A stretch of 49,572 bases of DNA from Verrucomicrobiota bacterium. Lineage in GTDB: Bacteria > Verrucomicrobiota > Verrucomicrobiia > Limisphaerales > UBA9464. A program made the translations under genes and the position numbers. The stretch is from positions 1-49,572 of the forward strand of contig WBXI01000007.1 of the NCBI GenBank assembly GCA_008933025.1. Reading direction: 5' to 3'. Under the pieces are notes generated by a model that saw only the letters and a list, made by a program, of their open reading frames with translations, did no database searches and was not told the DNA's origin. Below, in pieces: positions 42,778 to 49,572 of the stretch. Each line of letters begins with the position of its first letter. Position 1 is the stretch's first letter.

Positions 42778-43690
42778 TTTCCATGACCCTCAGGTGGACC
42801 GCGCGCCCCAGATGACGGGTCCACCCGTCGAAATACCAATGCGGCCGCATGTGCAGGGTATAAGTGCTGCGCCCGATGAGCGTCGTGGTGCCGTCGCCCT
42901 CGTCGCGCAGTTCGAATTCGCCGCGATGCGTCTCGAAATGCCCCAGCAATTCCGGGTCCGGCGGTTGTTCCACGATGTCGAACGCCAGCCGCCGGTTCGG
43001 CTCGAACACCACCACCTTCTCCTTGAAAACCACGCCGCCGCTGAAGATGCACAACCGCTCCTTCCCCACCGCGTCCGCACCCGGCGGCGTCTCCATCGGG
43101 TACGGAAGACCCATCCGGAAAAACCAGAAGTCGGGCGGGGCCGCGATCGGGGCGAAGGACACCACGTGCGGCCAGACGGCGGCCGGCGGCGCGTGGATGC
43201 GGATCTCGTCCGCGAAAACCTCGGGGCCAGGCGGCGGCGCCCACCGCGACTCGAGCATCATGCCCAGCGCCGCGAAGGGCAACACGACCACGCGGACACC
43301 GTCGCCCGAACCGCCGAAGATCCGGTGGCCGAAGCCGATCGACAGGGCGATGGCCCCGTAATGAAGCGGGGCCGCCATCGCGAGACAAAGGACCCCTTCC
43401 GAAAACGCCAGCGCGGCGCCCACCAGACCGATCCCGCAGACCCACATGGAGTGCAATGCCACCTCGCCGCGGCCCATGGGAATCTTCCGCCACCACCACG
43501 CCGCCACCAACCCGACGATCACCGGCACGATCGCGACGTTGACGATCGCCAGCGAGGTGCCGACCACGTCGTTGGTCAACTTGGCCAGAAGAAAGCTGGC
43601 GCCGACGGTCGATGCCGCGGCGGCATTGCCGACCAACCCGCCCAGGATCAACCGCCGATGGACGTCGTTGGAATCGGGCGATGGCTCCAT
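42749..43690 (-). CDS. Membrane-anchored SRPBCC-family protein
   Basis: A 313-residue protein. The N-terminal 130 or so residues hold about four membrane helices (RRLILGGLVGNAAAASTVGASFLLA, SLAIVNVAIVPVIVGLVAAWWW, SMWVCGIGLVGAALAF, FGHRIFGG and VVVLPFAALGMMLE). The C-terminal part is a START/SRPBCC (polyketide cyclase-like) hydrophobic-ligand fold: ADEIRIHAPPAAVWPHVVSFAPI, VVFEPNRRLAFDIVEQP, FELRDEGDGTTTLIGRSTYTLHM. The ligand is unknown. It overlaps the DUF5519 gene by 29 bases and is divergent from the FMN oxidase. The ATG at 43690 precedes the first helix. Confidence 0.75.
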   Translation of the reverse strand: MEPSPDSNDVHRRLILGGLVGNAAAASTVGASFLLAKLTNDVVGTSLAIVNVAIVPVIVGLVAAWWWRKIPMGRGEVALHSMWVCGIGLVGAALAFSEGVLCLAMAAPLHYGAIALSIGFGHRIFGGSGDGVRVVVLPFAALGMMLESRWAPPPGPEVFADEIRIHAPPAAVWPHVVSFAPIAAPPDFWFFRMGLPYPMETPPGADAVGKERLCIFSGGVVFKEKVVVFEPNRRLAFDIVEQPPDPELLGHFETHRGEFELRDEGDGTTTLIGRSTYTLHMRPHWYFDGWTRHLGRAVHLRVMENARRLAESH

Positions 43691-43789
43691 GTGCCCGCAC
43701 GGGTTACACGTCCGGCGGGTTTTGCGAAACTCCAAACACCCGCCCGGTTTGGGCTCGCGCTTCCGCCCGATTTTTTCCACAGAAGCGTC

Positions 43790-44953
43790 ATGCCCTTGAG
43801 CCGAAGGAAAGCATTGGTGTCCACCTCCACCCTCGTCGGCGCCGCGTTCCTGTTGCCGGCGAAGGCCCAATCACCCGCCGCGCGTTCACCCGGCACGGCC
43901 ACCCCTCCCCTCGCGGACCTCGTCAGCGTGTCCGACTTCGAACCGCTCGCCGAAGAACGGCTCTCCGAGGTTTCGCGCGCCCTCGTCAAGGGCGGCGCGG
44001 CCGACGAACTCACCGTCCGCTGGAACCGCGAGGCCTTCGACCAGATCCGCCTTCGCCCGCGCGTGTTGGTCGACGTCTCGAGGATCGACACGGGCCTCAC
44101 GTTGCTCGGCCAACGACTGCCATTCCCCATCCTCCTCGCGCCGACGGCGTACCACGCCATGGTCCACCCCGGCGGCGAGGCCGAGACGGCGCGCGGCGCC
44201 GGGAAGGCCGGGGCCCTGTGGGTCGTGAGCAGCGCCACCAACACCCGCCTCGATGCCATCGCCCGGGCCGCCACCGGGCCGCTGTGGTTCCAGTTGTACG
44301 TGCAGTCGGACCGCCGCTTCGTCACCGACGTCGTCCACGAGGCCGAGGCCGCGGGTTGCCGGGCGCTGGTGGTCACGGTGGACGCGCCGGTGGTGGGCCC
44401 GCGCTACCGCCAGATGCGCGCCAAGTTCAAACTCTCCCCCGGTCTCTCGCTCCCGTACATGGACGACGTCAACAAGGGACGCGACTCGCTGCTGCGGGGC
44501 GGCAACACCCGGATGACGTGGGCGGAGATCGAATGGCTCCAATCGGTGACCCGACTGCCGGTGCTCCTCAAAGGCATCCTGAATCCCGACGACGCCGAGC
44601 GCGCGGTGGCGTCGCGGGTGGCGGGCATCATCGTGTCGAACCACGGCGGCAGGATGCTCGACACCGCGCCGGCGACCATCGCGGCGCTGCCGGCGGTGAC
44701 GGAACGCGTCGCCGGCCGCATCCCGGTGCTGGTCGACGGCGGCGTGCGACGCGGCACCGACATTCTCAAGGCGCTGGCCTTCGGGGCGAACGCGGTGTTG
44801 ATCGGTCGCCCCTACCTGCACGGACTCGCCGCGGCCGGTGCCGACGGCGTGGCCCGGGTGGTGGCGTTGTTGCGCGACGAACTCGAGCAGGCCATGGCCC
44901 TGACCGGCCGACCGACCCTTGCCGACATCGATCGATCCGTCATTTGGGGTTGA
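43790..44953 (+). CDS. Exported FMN-dependent alpha-hydroxy-acid oxidoreductase (lactate/glycolate oxidase family)
   Basis: A 387-residue FMN enzyme oxidising 2-hydroxy acids such as L-lactate, glycolate or mandelate. Seen: FPILLAPTAYHAMVHPGGE, VSSATNT, FQLYVQSDRR, VTVDAPVVGPRYRQMR, LKGILNPDDAERA, IIVSNHGGRMLD with the catalytic His and the Arg, LVDGGVRRGTDILKALAFGANAVLIGRP. Odd: the N-terminus MPLSRRKALVSTSTLVGAAFLLPAKAQ is a Tat-like signal, so it is likely exported already folded with FMN. Ends just before a terminator that serves the opposite strand. ATG at 43790. Confidence 0.93.
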   Translation: MPLSRRKALVSTSTLVGAAFLLPAKAQSPAARSPGTATPPLADLVSVSDFEPLAEERLSEVSRALVKGGAADELTVRWNREAFDQIRLRPRVLVDVSRIDTGLTLLGQRLPFPILLAPTAYHAMVHPGGEAETARGAGKAGALWVVSSATNTRLDAIARAATGPLWFQLYVQSDRRFVTDVVHEAEAAGCRALVVTVDAPVVGPRYRQMRAKFKLSPGLSLPYMDDVNKGRDSLLRGGNTRMTWAEIEWLQSVTRLPVLLKGILNPDDAERAVASRVAGIIVSNHGGRMLDTAPATIAALPAVTERVAGRIPVLVDGGVRRGTDILKALAFGANAVLIGRPYLHGLAAAGADGVARVVALLRDELEQAMALTGRPTLADIDRSVIWG

Positions 44954-44966
44954 ACCCGGTCGGGGC

Positions 44967-45000
44967 AAAAAAAAAGAGGGCCTGGACACTGCCCAGGCCC
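44967..45000 (-). terminator. Rho-independent terminator of the lysine-rich miniprotein gene
   Basis: On the minus strand GGGCCTGGG (45000-44992) pairs with the CCAGGCCC that ends at 44978, followed by a T-rich run (44976-44967, nine T's). The stem is GC-rich and the loop about six bases. It serves the 41-codon gene ending at 45050. On the plus strand the same hairpin follows the FMN oxidase but has its A-run in front, so it is directional. Confidence 0.85.
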
Positions 45001-45049
45001 CGATGGTCGGCACTCGGGGAAACGAATCCCCGATCGCGCCGGAGAACGG

Positions 45050-45175
45050 CTACTTCTTCTTGCCGGCAGCCTGCTTGCTGGCCACCGCGGCCGTCTTCTT
45101 GGTCGCCGCGCTGCTGGCCTTGGCCTGCTTCTGCGTGGACTTCTTCTGGTTGGATTTCGGGGATTTGTCGCCCAT
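45050..45175 (-). CDS. 41-residue lysine-rich conserved miniprotein (MGDKSPKSN type)
   Basis: A short gene: MGDKSPKSNQKKSTQKQAKA at the N-terminus, then SSAATKKTAAVASKQAAGKK and a final Lys. About a third of the residues are Lys and the rest mostly Ser, Ala, Gln and Thr, with no Cys or aromatic residues. It has its own strong intrinsic terminator and stands apart from its neighbours. I recall almost identical proteins being annotated across Verrucomicrobia, which suggests selection, but no function is known to me. The composition resembles histone H1-like tails, so binding of DNA or RNA is a reasonable guess only. ATG at 45175. Confidence 0.8.
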   Translation of the reverse strand: MGDKSPKSNQKKSTQKQAKASSAATKKTAAVASKQAAGKKK

Positions 45176-45330
45176 AGGTCGTGTAATGGTAGTTCGAATT
45201 GACGTGCCCGCGGCATGGAAGTTTCCCCGCGGACTTCGTCACGATGCCCGGGCGCGCGCCGAATGTAAACCCCGCAGCCACCCGCGACCGGCACGGCCAA
45301 GCGGGCGGACGGGATCTCCCGACCACCGTC

Positions 45331-45618
45331 CTATCCCTTCAGGATGCCGTCGAATTCCGCGTCGGTATAAGCCGGCACGGTCTCGGTGCGGACATTTCCC
45401 TGCGCACCGAGATCGGCGAGGAGACGGAGCACCTTGGCCTCGGAGTCGGATTCGAGGATGAGCACGCCGTCGTTGGCACCGAGGGTCCAATACTGGCCCT
45501 CGATGGTGACGCCGGCCTTGGCGGCCGCCTTGGCGAACGCGTGGGCGCGACGGGTCGACTTGGTGATCTGGGCGGCACCCTGCGGGGTGAACTTGAGGAG
45601 GGACAGATAGCGGGCCAT
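45331..45618 (-). CDS. GYD-domain protein
   Basis: A 95-residue protein of the GYD family, small dimeric alpha/beta-barrel-like proteins of unknown biochemical role. Seen: YLSLLKFTPQGAAQITKSTRRAHAF, GVTIEGQYWTLGANDGVLILES, LADLGAQGNVRTETVPAYTDAEF. A clear ribosome binding site (AAGGA, about six bases before the ATG at 45618) and a -10-like CATAAT on the minus strand nearby support this start. Likely cytoplasmic. It lies 155 bases upstream of the miniprotein gene, same strand. Confidence 0.9.
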   Translation of the reverse strand: MARYLSLLKFTPQGAAQITKSTRRAHAFAKAAAKAGVTIEGQYWTLGANDGVLILESDSEAKVLRLLADLGAQGNVRTETVPAYTDAEFDGILKG

Positions 45619-45840
45619 GGGATTCCTTGTGTGGATTATGAAGAACGGCGCGGGTAGATCCCGCACCGTGTGGACGCTGCCCCGGGACTTGCCCCGAGAC
45701 TCGCCGGGCTTTGGCCAACGCCGACCGTCGTTTGCCGTTCCCGCGGCCATCCGGCGCCTCTGCAAACCGCCCCCGGACGCAAGGTCGCCCCCCGGACAAC
45801 CACGCCTTCGCACCATGGTCGTCTCCGGTTTCGAAAGCCG

Positions 45841-45893
45841 TGTCGCGGCCTTCCGAAGGCCTTGCCACCGCAGTCCGAAGGCGCTTCGCGCGG
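45841..45893. repeat. 53-bp direct repeat, copy 1
   Basis: Starts tgtcgcggcc and ends ttcgcgcgg. It is identical to copy 2 (46021-46073) except at two positions. It contains the near-palindrome ggccttc-c-gaaggcc. Confidence 0.9.
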
Positions 45894-45930
45894 GAGACAG
45901 GTCGCGGCGGTTCCCCGCGCGGAGCGCCGT

Positions 45931-45968
45931 GGAGTGCGGAGGGTAGGAGCGTCAGCGACGCCCACTCC
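45931..45968. repeat. Nested inverted repeat between the direct repeats
   Basis: GGAGTG (45931-45936) pairs with CACTCC (45963-45968). Inside it, GCGTC (45949-45953) pairs with GACGC (45957-45961) around AGC. It could form a hairpin in single-stranded DNA or RNA. Confidence 0.6.
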
Positions 45969-46020
45969 GCTTTGCGACCAGACCCAACCAACCCCTCGGT
46001 TGGACACGGTCTCACGGCGG

Positions 46021-46073
46021 TGTCGCGGCCTTCCGAAGGCCTTGCCACCGCAGTCCGAAAGCGCTCCGCGCGG
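46021..46073. repeat. 53-bp direct repeat, copy 2
   Basis: Second copy, exactly 180 bases after the first, 51 of 53 positions identical. The sequence after it diverges from that after copy 1. Confidence 0.9.
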
Positions 46074-46097
46074 CAGGCACGGCGCCGGGTGCAAAGG

Positions 46098-46125
46098 TTG
46101 ACAAAGCCAAGTCCAACCGGAACAT
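46098..46125 (+). promoter_or_regulatory. Likely promoter of the GspE-like gene
   Basis: A perfect TTGACA (46098-46103) followed after 16 bases by GAACAT (46120-46125, 3 of 6), or by AACATC after 17. This gives a leader of about 50 bases before the ATG at 46185. It lies just right of repeat copy 2. Confidence 0.42.
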
Positions 46126-46184
46126 CGCCGCCGACGGCGACCCCCGCAGGAGCCGGCCGCCACCTCCATGACCCAACCCACCGC

Positions 46185-47474
46185 ATGAGCCGTCTTCAAG
46201 ATCTCCTCGGCTTGGGGCGCCTCTTCGGCACCCCGTCGGAGAAGGTGTCGGTGCCCGGGCAAAAGGCCGCGGCCTATCTCGAATCCCTCGGCTTCCGCAA
46301 CCATTTCAAGGCGATCGAGTTTTTCGATCTCCTGCTCGAGGACGCGTTGCATTTGCGGGCGACCGACATCCATTTGGTTCCCGACAACCAGCGGGTGGGG
46401 ATCCGGTTGCGCATCGACGGCACGCTGCGCGATCTGCTGAGTCTGGAACCGATCCAAGGCAAGTTCCTCGCGGGGCGGATGAAGGTCGTCGCGGGCATGG
46501 ATACCCTCAAGGTGTTCGCCCCGCAGGATGGTGCCGGGCGCCTGCACGTCGCGGGCGAGGACGTTTCCTTCCGCGTCTCGAGCATGCCGGTGCAATCCCA
46601 GGGCGAGGCCCAGGAACGGGTGATCCTCCGCTTGTTCAGCCAACGCGCGTTCAACCTCGGCGCGCTGGGACTCGACGGGCCGATCCTCGCCCGATGGCAG
46701 TCGTTGTTGGACGAACCCCAGGGAATGCTGGTGCTGACCGGCCCGGCCAATTCGGGCAAGACCACCACGATCTATTCCTCGCTCCTCGACATCCTGGCGC
46801 GCTCCGGGGGGCAGAGGAACATCGCCACGATCGAGGATCCGGTGGAGTTCCCGGTCCCCGGACTGAGCCAGTCCCAGGTCGAGCCCGGCAGCCGGTTCGG
46901 ATTCGCGGACGCGATGCGCGCGATGCTGCGGCAGGACCCGCAGGTGATCATGGTGGGCGAGATCCGGGACGCCGAGACGGCAAGGATCGCGGTGGAAGCC
47001 AGCCTGACCGGACACCTCTTGGTCACCACGGTTCACTCGAAGCAGGTCACGGGCATTTTCCCCCGGATGCTGAGCCTGGAAGTGGACGCGGTGCGGGCGT
47101 CCAGCGCGGTGTTGGCGGTCCTCAACCAACGCCTCGTGCGGCTCAACTGCATGGAATGCCTCGGGGAATACCAACCCGCCGAGGCCTCCCTCCGACTCCT
47201 GCCGGAGAACGGCGTCCGTCACGCGCGCTGGTGGCGCGGGCAGGGATGCGTGCAATGCGGCAACACCGGGTTCCTGGGACGAACCACCGTCGCGGAATTG
47301 CTGGTCGTCGACCCGGCCATCCGGACAGCCGTGGGTGCGGGAGCGCCCTCGCAGGAACTCTACGAGCGGGCCATCGCGACGGGCATGAGGACCATCTGGC
47401 AAAACGCCATGCAGTTGGTCCTCGAAGGCCGCATTCCCCTGGAAGAGGCCGTCCGGATTCTGGGGACGGAATGA
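46185..47474 (+). CDS. GspE/PilB-family secretion or pilus assembly ATPase (short form)
   Basis: A 429-residue hexameric ATPase that powers type II secretion or type IV pilus extension. Seen: SDIH-like box RATDIHLVPDNQRVGIRLRIDG, Walker A GPANSGKTTTIYS, Asp box ATIEDPVEFPVPG, Walker B VIMVGEIRDAETA with His box SLTGHLLVTTVHS, and a four-Cys zinc site (NCMECLGEY and GCVQCGNTGF). It lacks a full MshEN-type N-terminal domain, so it is shorter than typical GspE/PilB (about 500-560). No other secretion genes adjoin it, but the three prepilin-like proteins in the window are plausible clients of such a machine. ATG at 46185. Confidence 0.92.
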   Translation: MSRLQDLLGLGRLFGTPSEKVSVPGQKAAAYLESLGFRNHFKAIEFFDLLLEDALHLRATDIHLVPDNQRVGIRLRIDGTLRDLLSLEPIQGKFLAGRMKVVAGMDTLKVFAPQDGAGRLHVAGEDVSFRVSSMPVQSQGEAQERVILRLFSQRAFNLGALGLDGPILARWQSLLDEPQGMLVLTGPANSGKTTTIYSSLLDILARSGGQRNIATIEDPVEFPVPGLSQSQVEPGSRFGFADAMRAMLRQDPQVIMVGEIRDAETARIAVEASLTGHLLVTTVHSKQVTGIFPRMLSLEVDAVRASSAVLAVLNQRLVRLNCMECLGEYQPAEASLRLLPENGVRHARWWRGQGCVQCGNTGFLGRTTVAELLVVDPAIRTAVGAGAPSQELYERAIATGMRTIWQNAMQLVLEGRIPLEEAVRILGTE

Positions 47475-47484
47475 CCCCCGGGGA

Positions 47485-47859
47485 TCAGCGCCGCCGCATC
47501 TGCCGGAGATCCTCCTGCATTTGCCGGGCGGTCGCGTCGCCGGCTTCCGCCCGCCGTGCCAACTCGGTCTGGATGTTGCCCATCGCGTCCTGCACGGCGG
47601 CCCGCTGGTCCGGCGTCAGCGCCGGTTGCGCCCGCAGCACCGTCAGCGAGGCGGCCGCCTTCGGATAATCGTTCTTCTTGGCGGCCTCGGTCGCCGCGTT
47701 CACGAGGTCGATGACCTGCTGTTGGTCCTTGTCCGCGCCGGCCGCCTTTTGGCCGAAGGCCTTCTCCAAGGGAGCCACGTCGGCATCGGCTCCCTTCTTG
47801 CAACCCGCCGCCACGAAGCCCGCGACGGCAAGCAGGACCAGAATCTTGGGAATGCGCAT
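47485..47859 (-). CDS. Small lipoprotein
   Basis: A 124-residue lipoprotein with the signal MRIPKILVLLAVAGFVAAGC (lipobox VAAGC, Cys at residue 20). The mature part is charged and helical, with likely coiled segments (DQQQVIDLVNAATEAAKKN, DQRAAVQDAMGNIQTELARR) and a basic Gln/Arg-rich tail (RQMQEDLRQMRRR). It would be anchored to a membrane facing the periplasm. No family recognised. It is convergent with the GspE-like gene and lies 36 bases downstream of the prepilin gene on the same strand, so the two may be co-transcribed. Confidence 0.78.
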   Translation of the reverse strand: MRIPKILVLLAVAGFVAAGCKKGADADVAPLEKAFGQKAAGADKDQQQVIDLVNAATEAAKKNDYPKAAASLTVLRAQPALTPDQRAAVQDAMGNIQTELARRAEAGDATARQMQEDLRQMRRR

Positions 47860-47895
47860 GGGATGAATGGGGGGTGCCCGGCCGCGAACCGTGGA

Positions 47896-48606
47896 TCAAT
47901 GGCCGTTGACGGTGCCCGGGTTGCACCAGAGGCGGCCCGGACTGTTGTTCACCTCGAGGTAGAACTTCTTGCGTTTGAAATATTCCACGCTGCCGGTCAC
48001 GAGCCCCACCGTCGTCCCCTCGTTGTGGAGCCGGGTGATGTTCTCGTTCGGCGTGCTCGAACCATCGTTGAAGTCGCCCGGGGAACGCTCGTCCGCCTGC
48101 CACAGCACGATGGAGTCCGCCTTGAATTCGCTCTGCTTGTACACCTTCGGCTGGATGATGTAGCCGCAGATGGCGCCGTTCATGATGTAGCTCGAGAGCT
48201 TCATGCCCCGTGCCCGGAACGCCGCGGTGTTGGTCTTGTCCAGCGGGCAGAAGAACGGCTTGTCGATCTGGATGGTCTTCCGGAGCAGACCCTGCTCGAC
48301 GAACGCGCGGTTCGTGATCGCCGGCGGCGCGCCGCTGGACGTCGGCCGGTACAGCCATCCGGCGTACTGGGGTTGGTTGTCCCAGTTCGGATGCGGCATG
48401 AAATCATTGTTGTCCGTCACGTACATCTGCGCCGCCAACATGATCTGCTTCTGGTTGTTGACGCACGCGGTGCGGTTCCCCTGCTCCTTGGCTTTGCTCA
48501 ACGCCGGCAACAGCATCCCGGCAAGGATCGCGATGATCGCGATCACCACCAGCAGCTCGATGAGCGTGAAGGCCTGCCGCGGACGGGGATTGTTCTCGGA
48601 AAACAT
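47896..48606 (-). CDS. Prepilin-type N-terminal cleavage/methylation protein
   Basis: A 236-residue pseudopilin-like protein. The site is [20 protein letters not shown] with Ala before the cut, followed by [20 protein letters not shown]. The globular part contains [16 protein letters not shown] and [12 protein letters not shown]. The H-x9-DG end is degenerate here ([18 protein letters not shown]). It precedes the small lipoprotein gene and sits close to the GspE-like ATPase. ATG at 48606. Confidence 0.9.
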   Translation of the reverse strand: MFSENNPRPRQAFTLIELLVVIAIIAILAGMLLPALSKAKEQGNRTACVNNQKQIMLAAQMYVTDNNDFMPHPNWDNQPQYAGWLYRPTSSGAPPAITNRAFVEQGLLRKTIQIDKPFFCPLDKTNTAAFRARGMKLSSYIMNGAICGYIIQPKVYKQSEFKADSIVLWQADERSPGDFNDGSSTPNENITRLHNEGTTVGLVTGSVEYFKRKKFYLEVNNSPGRLWCNPGTVNGH

Positions 48607-48701
48607 AATGATCCAAACCGACGGTCCGCGATGCGCGGCGACGGTGGTGTGCCGTTGCCCGCGGGTGGGTGCCTCGCGTCTCGTGCCGGTGTGGAGGGGT
48701 T

Positions 48702-49572
48702 TTATTCCCTGCGACCCGGGGAGGCAAGGCCCATGACGGCGCCGGACACCACGCGATAGAACCGCGCCGTCCCACCGCCACCGGCATCCACCCAAACCTC
48801 CGTCACCGGTTGGTCCGCGAACACCGTCTGGCTCTCCGACCAAACCGCCAGATCGGAGGAGGCCTCGATCCGATACGCCCGCCCGGGACCCGCCATCAAC
48901 CGGAACCGCAGGCGCCCGTCCGGCATGATCCGCGGCGCTTCCATCCGCACCTCCCCGTCGGCAGTCACCGCCACGTCGTCGAACCACGCCTTTCCGCTCG
49001 CGGTGTTGCCCCAAAATCCCAGGCGACAGCCGACGGTCACCGTGCCCGCCGCCGGGGCCGCGAACGCGAAACTGACCTGCCGCCAGCCGAACGTGCCCAC
49101 CAAACCGCCGGGGCTGTGGTCCCAACTCCCGACCAGGCAGACATTCGCGCCGAGATCCCGGCCGGGTTCGCAAACCACGCCCTCCCCCTTGATCCAACCC
49201 GACACCCAATACAGTGCCCCGGGCTTCAATCCCGTCACCACCTGCATCCAGCGGGCGTCGTTGTATTGGTCCGAACCCACCCCGATGCAACGACCACCCC
49301 CGCGCCCGGACCCGGCCGGTGCCCAATCGAAAACCGCCGCCCCCGGCACGAACGCCTCGGTGCTCCAGCCGCAAATCAGGGGTTCCACTACGAAATCCCC
49401 GTCGATCGCCGTCCCCTGAGGATCCCGGGACAACGTTTTCACCCGTGTCTCGACGCCGTCGCCGGAAATGTTTCCGGACCCGTCGCGCGCCCGGATCCTA
49501 TAGGTATACGTCGTGTCCGGGGAAAGGCGGGTATCGATGAGATACGGGAGGGCCGACTGCCGCAACGGCACG
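48702..49572 (-). CDS. Secreted multidomain protein (fibronectin III-like, carbohydrate-binding), C-terminal part
   Basis: The last 289 residues of a protein whose N-terminus lies beyond the right edge. It begins inside a fibronectin type III-like domain ([21 protein letters not shown]). A galactose-binding or CBM_4_9-like beta-sandwich follows ([52 protein letters not shown]). The last 65 residues are the module shared with the proteins at 40554 and 41355: [25 protein letters not shown] and ending ARFYRVVSG. It is likely extracellular and may act on polysaccharide. An enzymatic domain could lie in the missing part. Confidence 0.8.
   Translation of the reverse strand, partial: VPLRQSALPYLIDTRLSPDTTYTYRIRARDGSGNISGDGVETRVKTLSRDPQGTAIDGDFVVEPLICGWSTEAFVPGAAVFDWAPAGSGRGGGRCIGVGSDQYNDARWMQVVTGLKPGALYWVSGWIKGEGVVCEPGRDLGANVCLVGSWDHSPGGLVGTFGWRQVSFAFAAPAAGTVTVGCRLGFWGNTASGKAWFDDVAVTADGEVRMEAPRIMPDGRLRFRLMAGPGRAYRIEASSDLAVWSESQTVFADQPVTEVWVDAGGGGTARFYRVVSGAVMGLASPGRRE

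Larger units (their letters stand above)
45619..46184. other. Intergenic region holding a repeat cassette
   Basis: 566 bases without a recognisable gene between the GYD and GspE-like genes. It contains the two 53-bp direct repeats, a dyad between them and a promoter near the right end. The frame of the GspE-like gene stays open far to the left, but the text there is the repeat read through (RPSEGLATAVR twice) and is not part of the family. Confidence 0.7.

Noticed and set aside
40778-44953. A 1391-codon frame across 40778-44953
   Set aside because: Only the last 388 codons (FMN oxidase from 43790) are real; the earlier part is antisense or shifted reading of the secreted, DUF5519 and SRPBCC genes.
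44967-45000. Terminator for the FMN oxidase gene
   Set aside because: On the plus strand the A-run precedes the hairpin and no T-run follows, so it terminates only the minus strand.
45711-46184. N-terminal extension of the GspE-like protein
   Set aside because: It is Arg/Pro-rich, contains the direct repeats in translation and has no family similarity; a promoter lies at 46098-46125.

Overview
The window is GC-rich, gene-dense bacterial DNA that most likely comes from the Verrucomicrobiota (PVC superphylum). The evidence is the combination of PVC-type families: a DUF1549/DUF1553 cytochrome paired with a DUF1501 protein, a large PVC heme-binding CxxCH protein, three prepilin-like proteins with near-identical N-termini, a PEP-CTERM protein, several secreted proteins sharing one C-terminal domain, and a 41-residue lysine-rich protein of a kind I associate with verrucomicrobia. 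Several genes appear to start with GTG and few have a clear Shine-Dalgarno sequence. No tRNA, rRNA, CRISPR array, insertion sequence or phage was found.

Layout, left to right. A partial Ski2-like helicase, a prepilin-like protein, a PHP-type metallohydrolase and a divergent glycerate kinase (1-4075). A ferritin-like protein and a Tat/lipoprotein beta-propeller (4101-6940). A leftward block of ROK kinase, GmhA-like isomerase and UvrC (7237-10531). An AAA ATPase downstream of aspS (10734-14088). A PEP-CTERM protein and a SIS sugar isomerase facing a rightward operon of outer-membrane protein, purine nucleoside phosphorylase, NagB-like deaminase, RuvX, TruA and a small unknown (14424-20481). YggS, the PVC heme protein, a prepilin, and the DUF1501/DUF1553 operon (20488-30255). 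A spermidine-synthase-like membrane protein (30371-32929). A type I secretion operon of ABC protein, HlyD and TolC (33142-38218). A CocE/NonD hydrolase, two secreted proteins, a DUF5519/SRPBCC pair and an exported FMN oxidase (38471-44953). The lysine-rich miniprotein with a terminator, a GYD protein, a 53-bp direct-repeat cassette, a compact GspE-like ATPase, a lipoprotein, a prepilin and a partial secreted protein (44967-end).

The most unusual locus is the type I secretion operon. Its ABC gene is split between two reading frames exactly at four perfect copies of a 10-bp unit (37869-37908). Two or five copies would join the C39-like N-terminal domain to the transporter in frame, so copy-number change could switch the gene. 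The nucleotide-binding domain is also degenerate at Walker A Lys, the signature motif, Walker B Glu and the H-loop His, which points to an ATPase-dead protein. The adaptor and outer-membrane channel downstream look intact.

Other points of note are the lysine-rich miniprotein, the repeat cassette at 45841-46073, a 67-residue insertion in UvrC, and the C-terminal domain shared by three secreted proteins.
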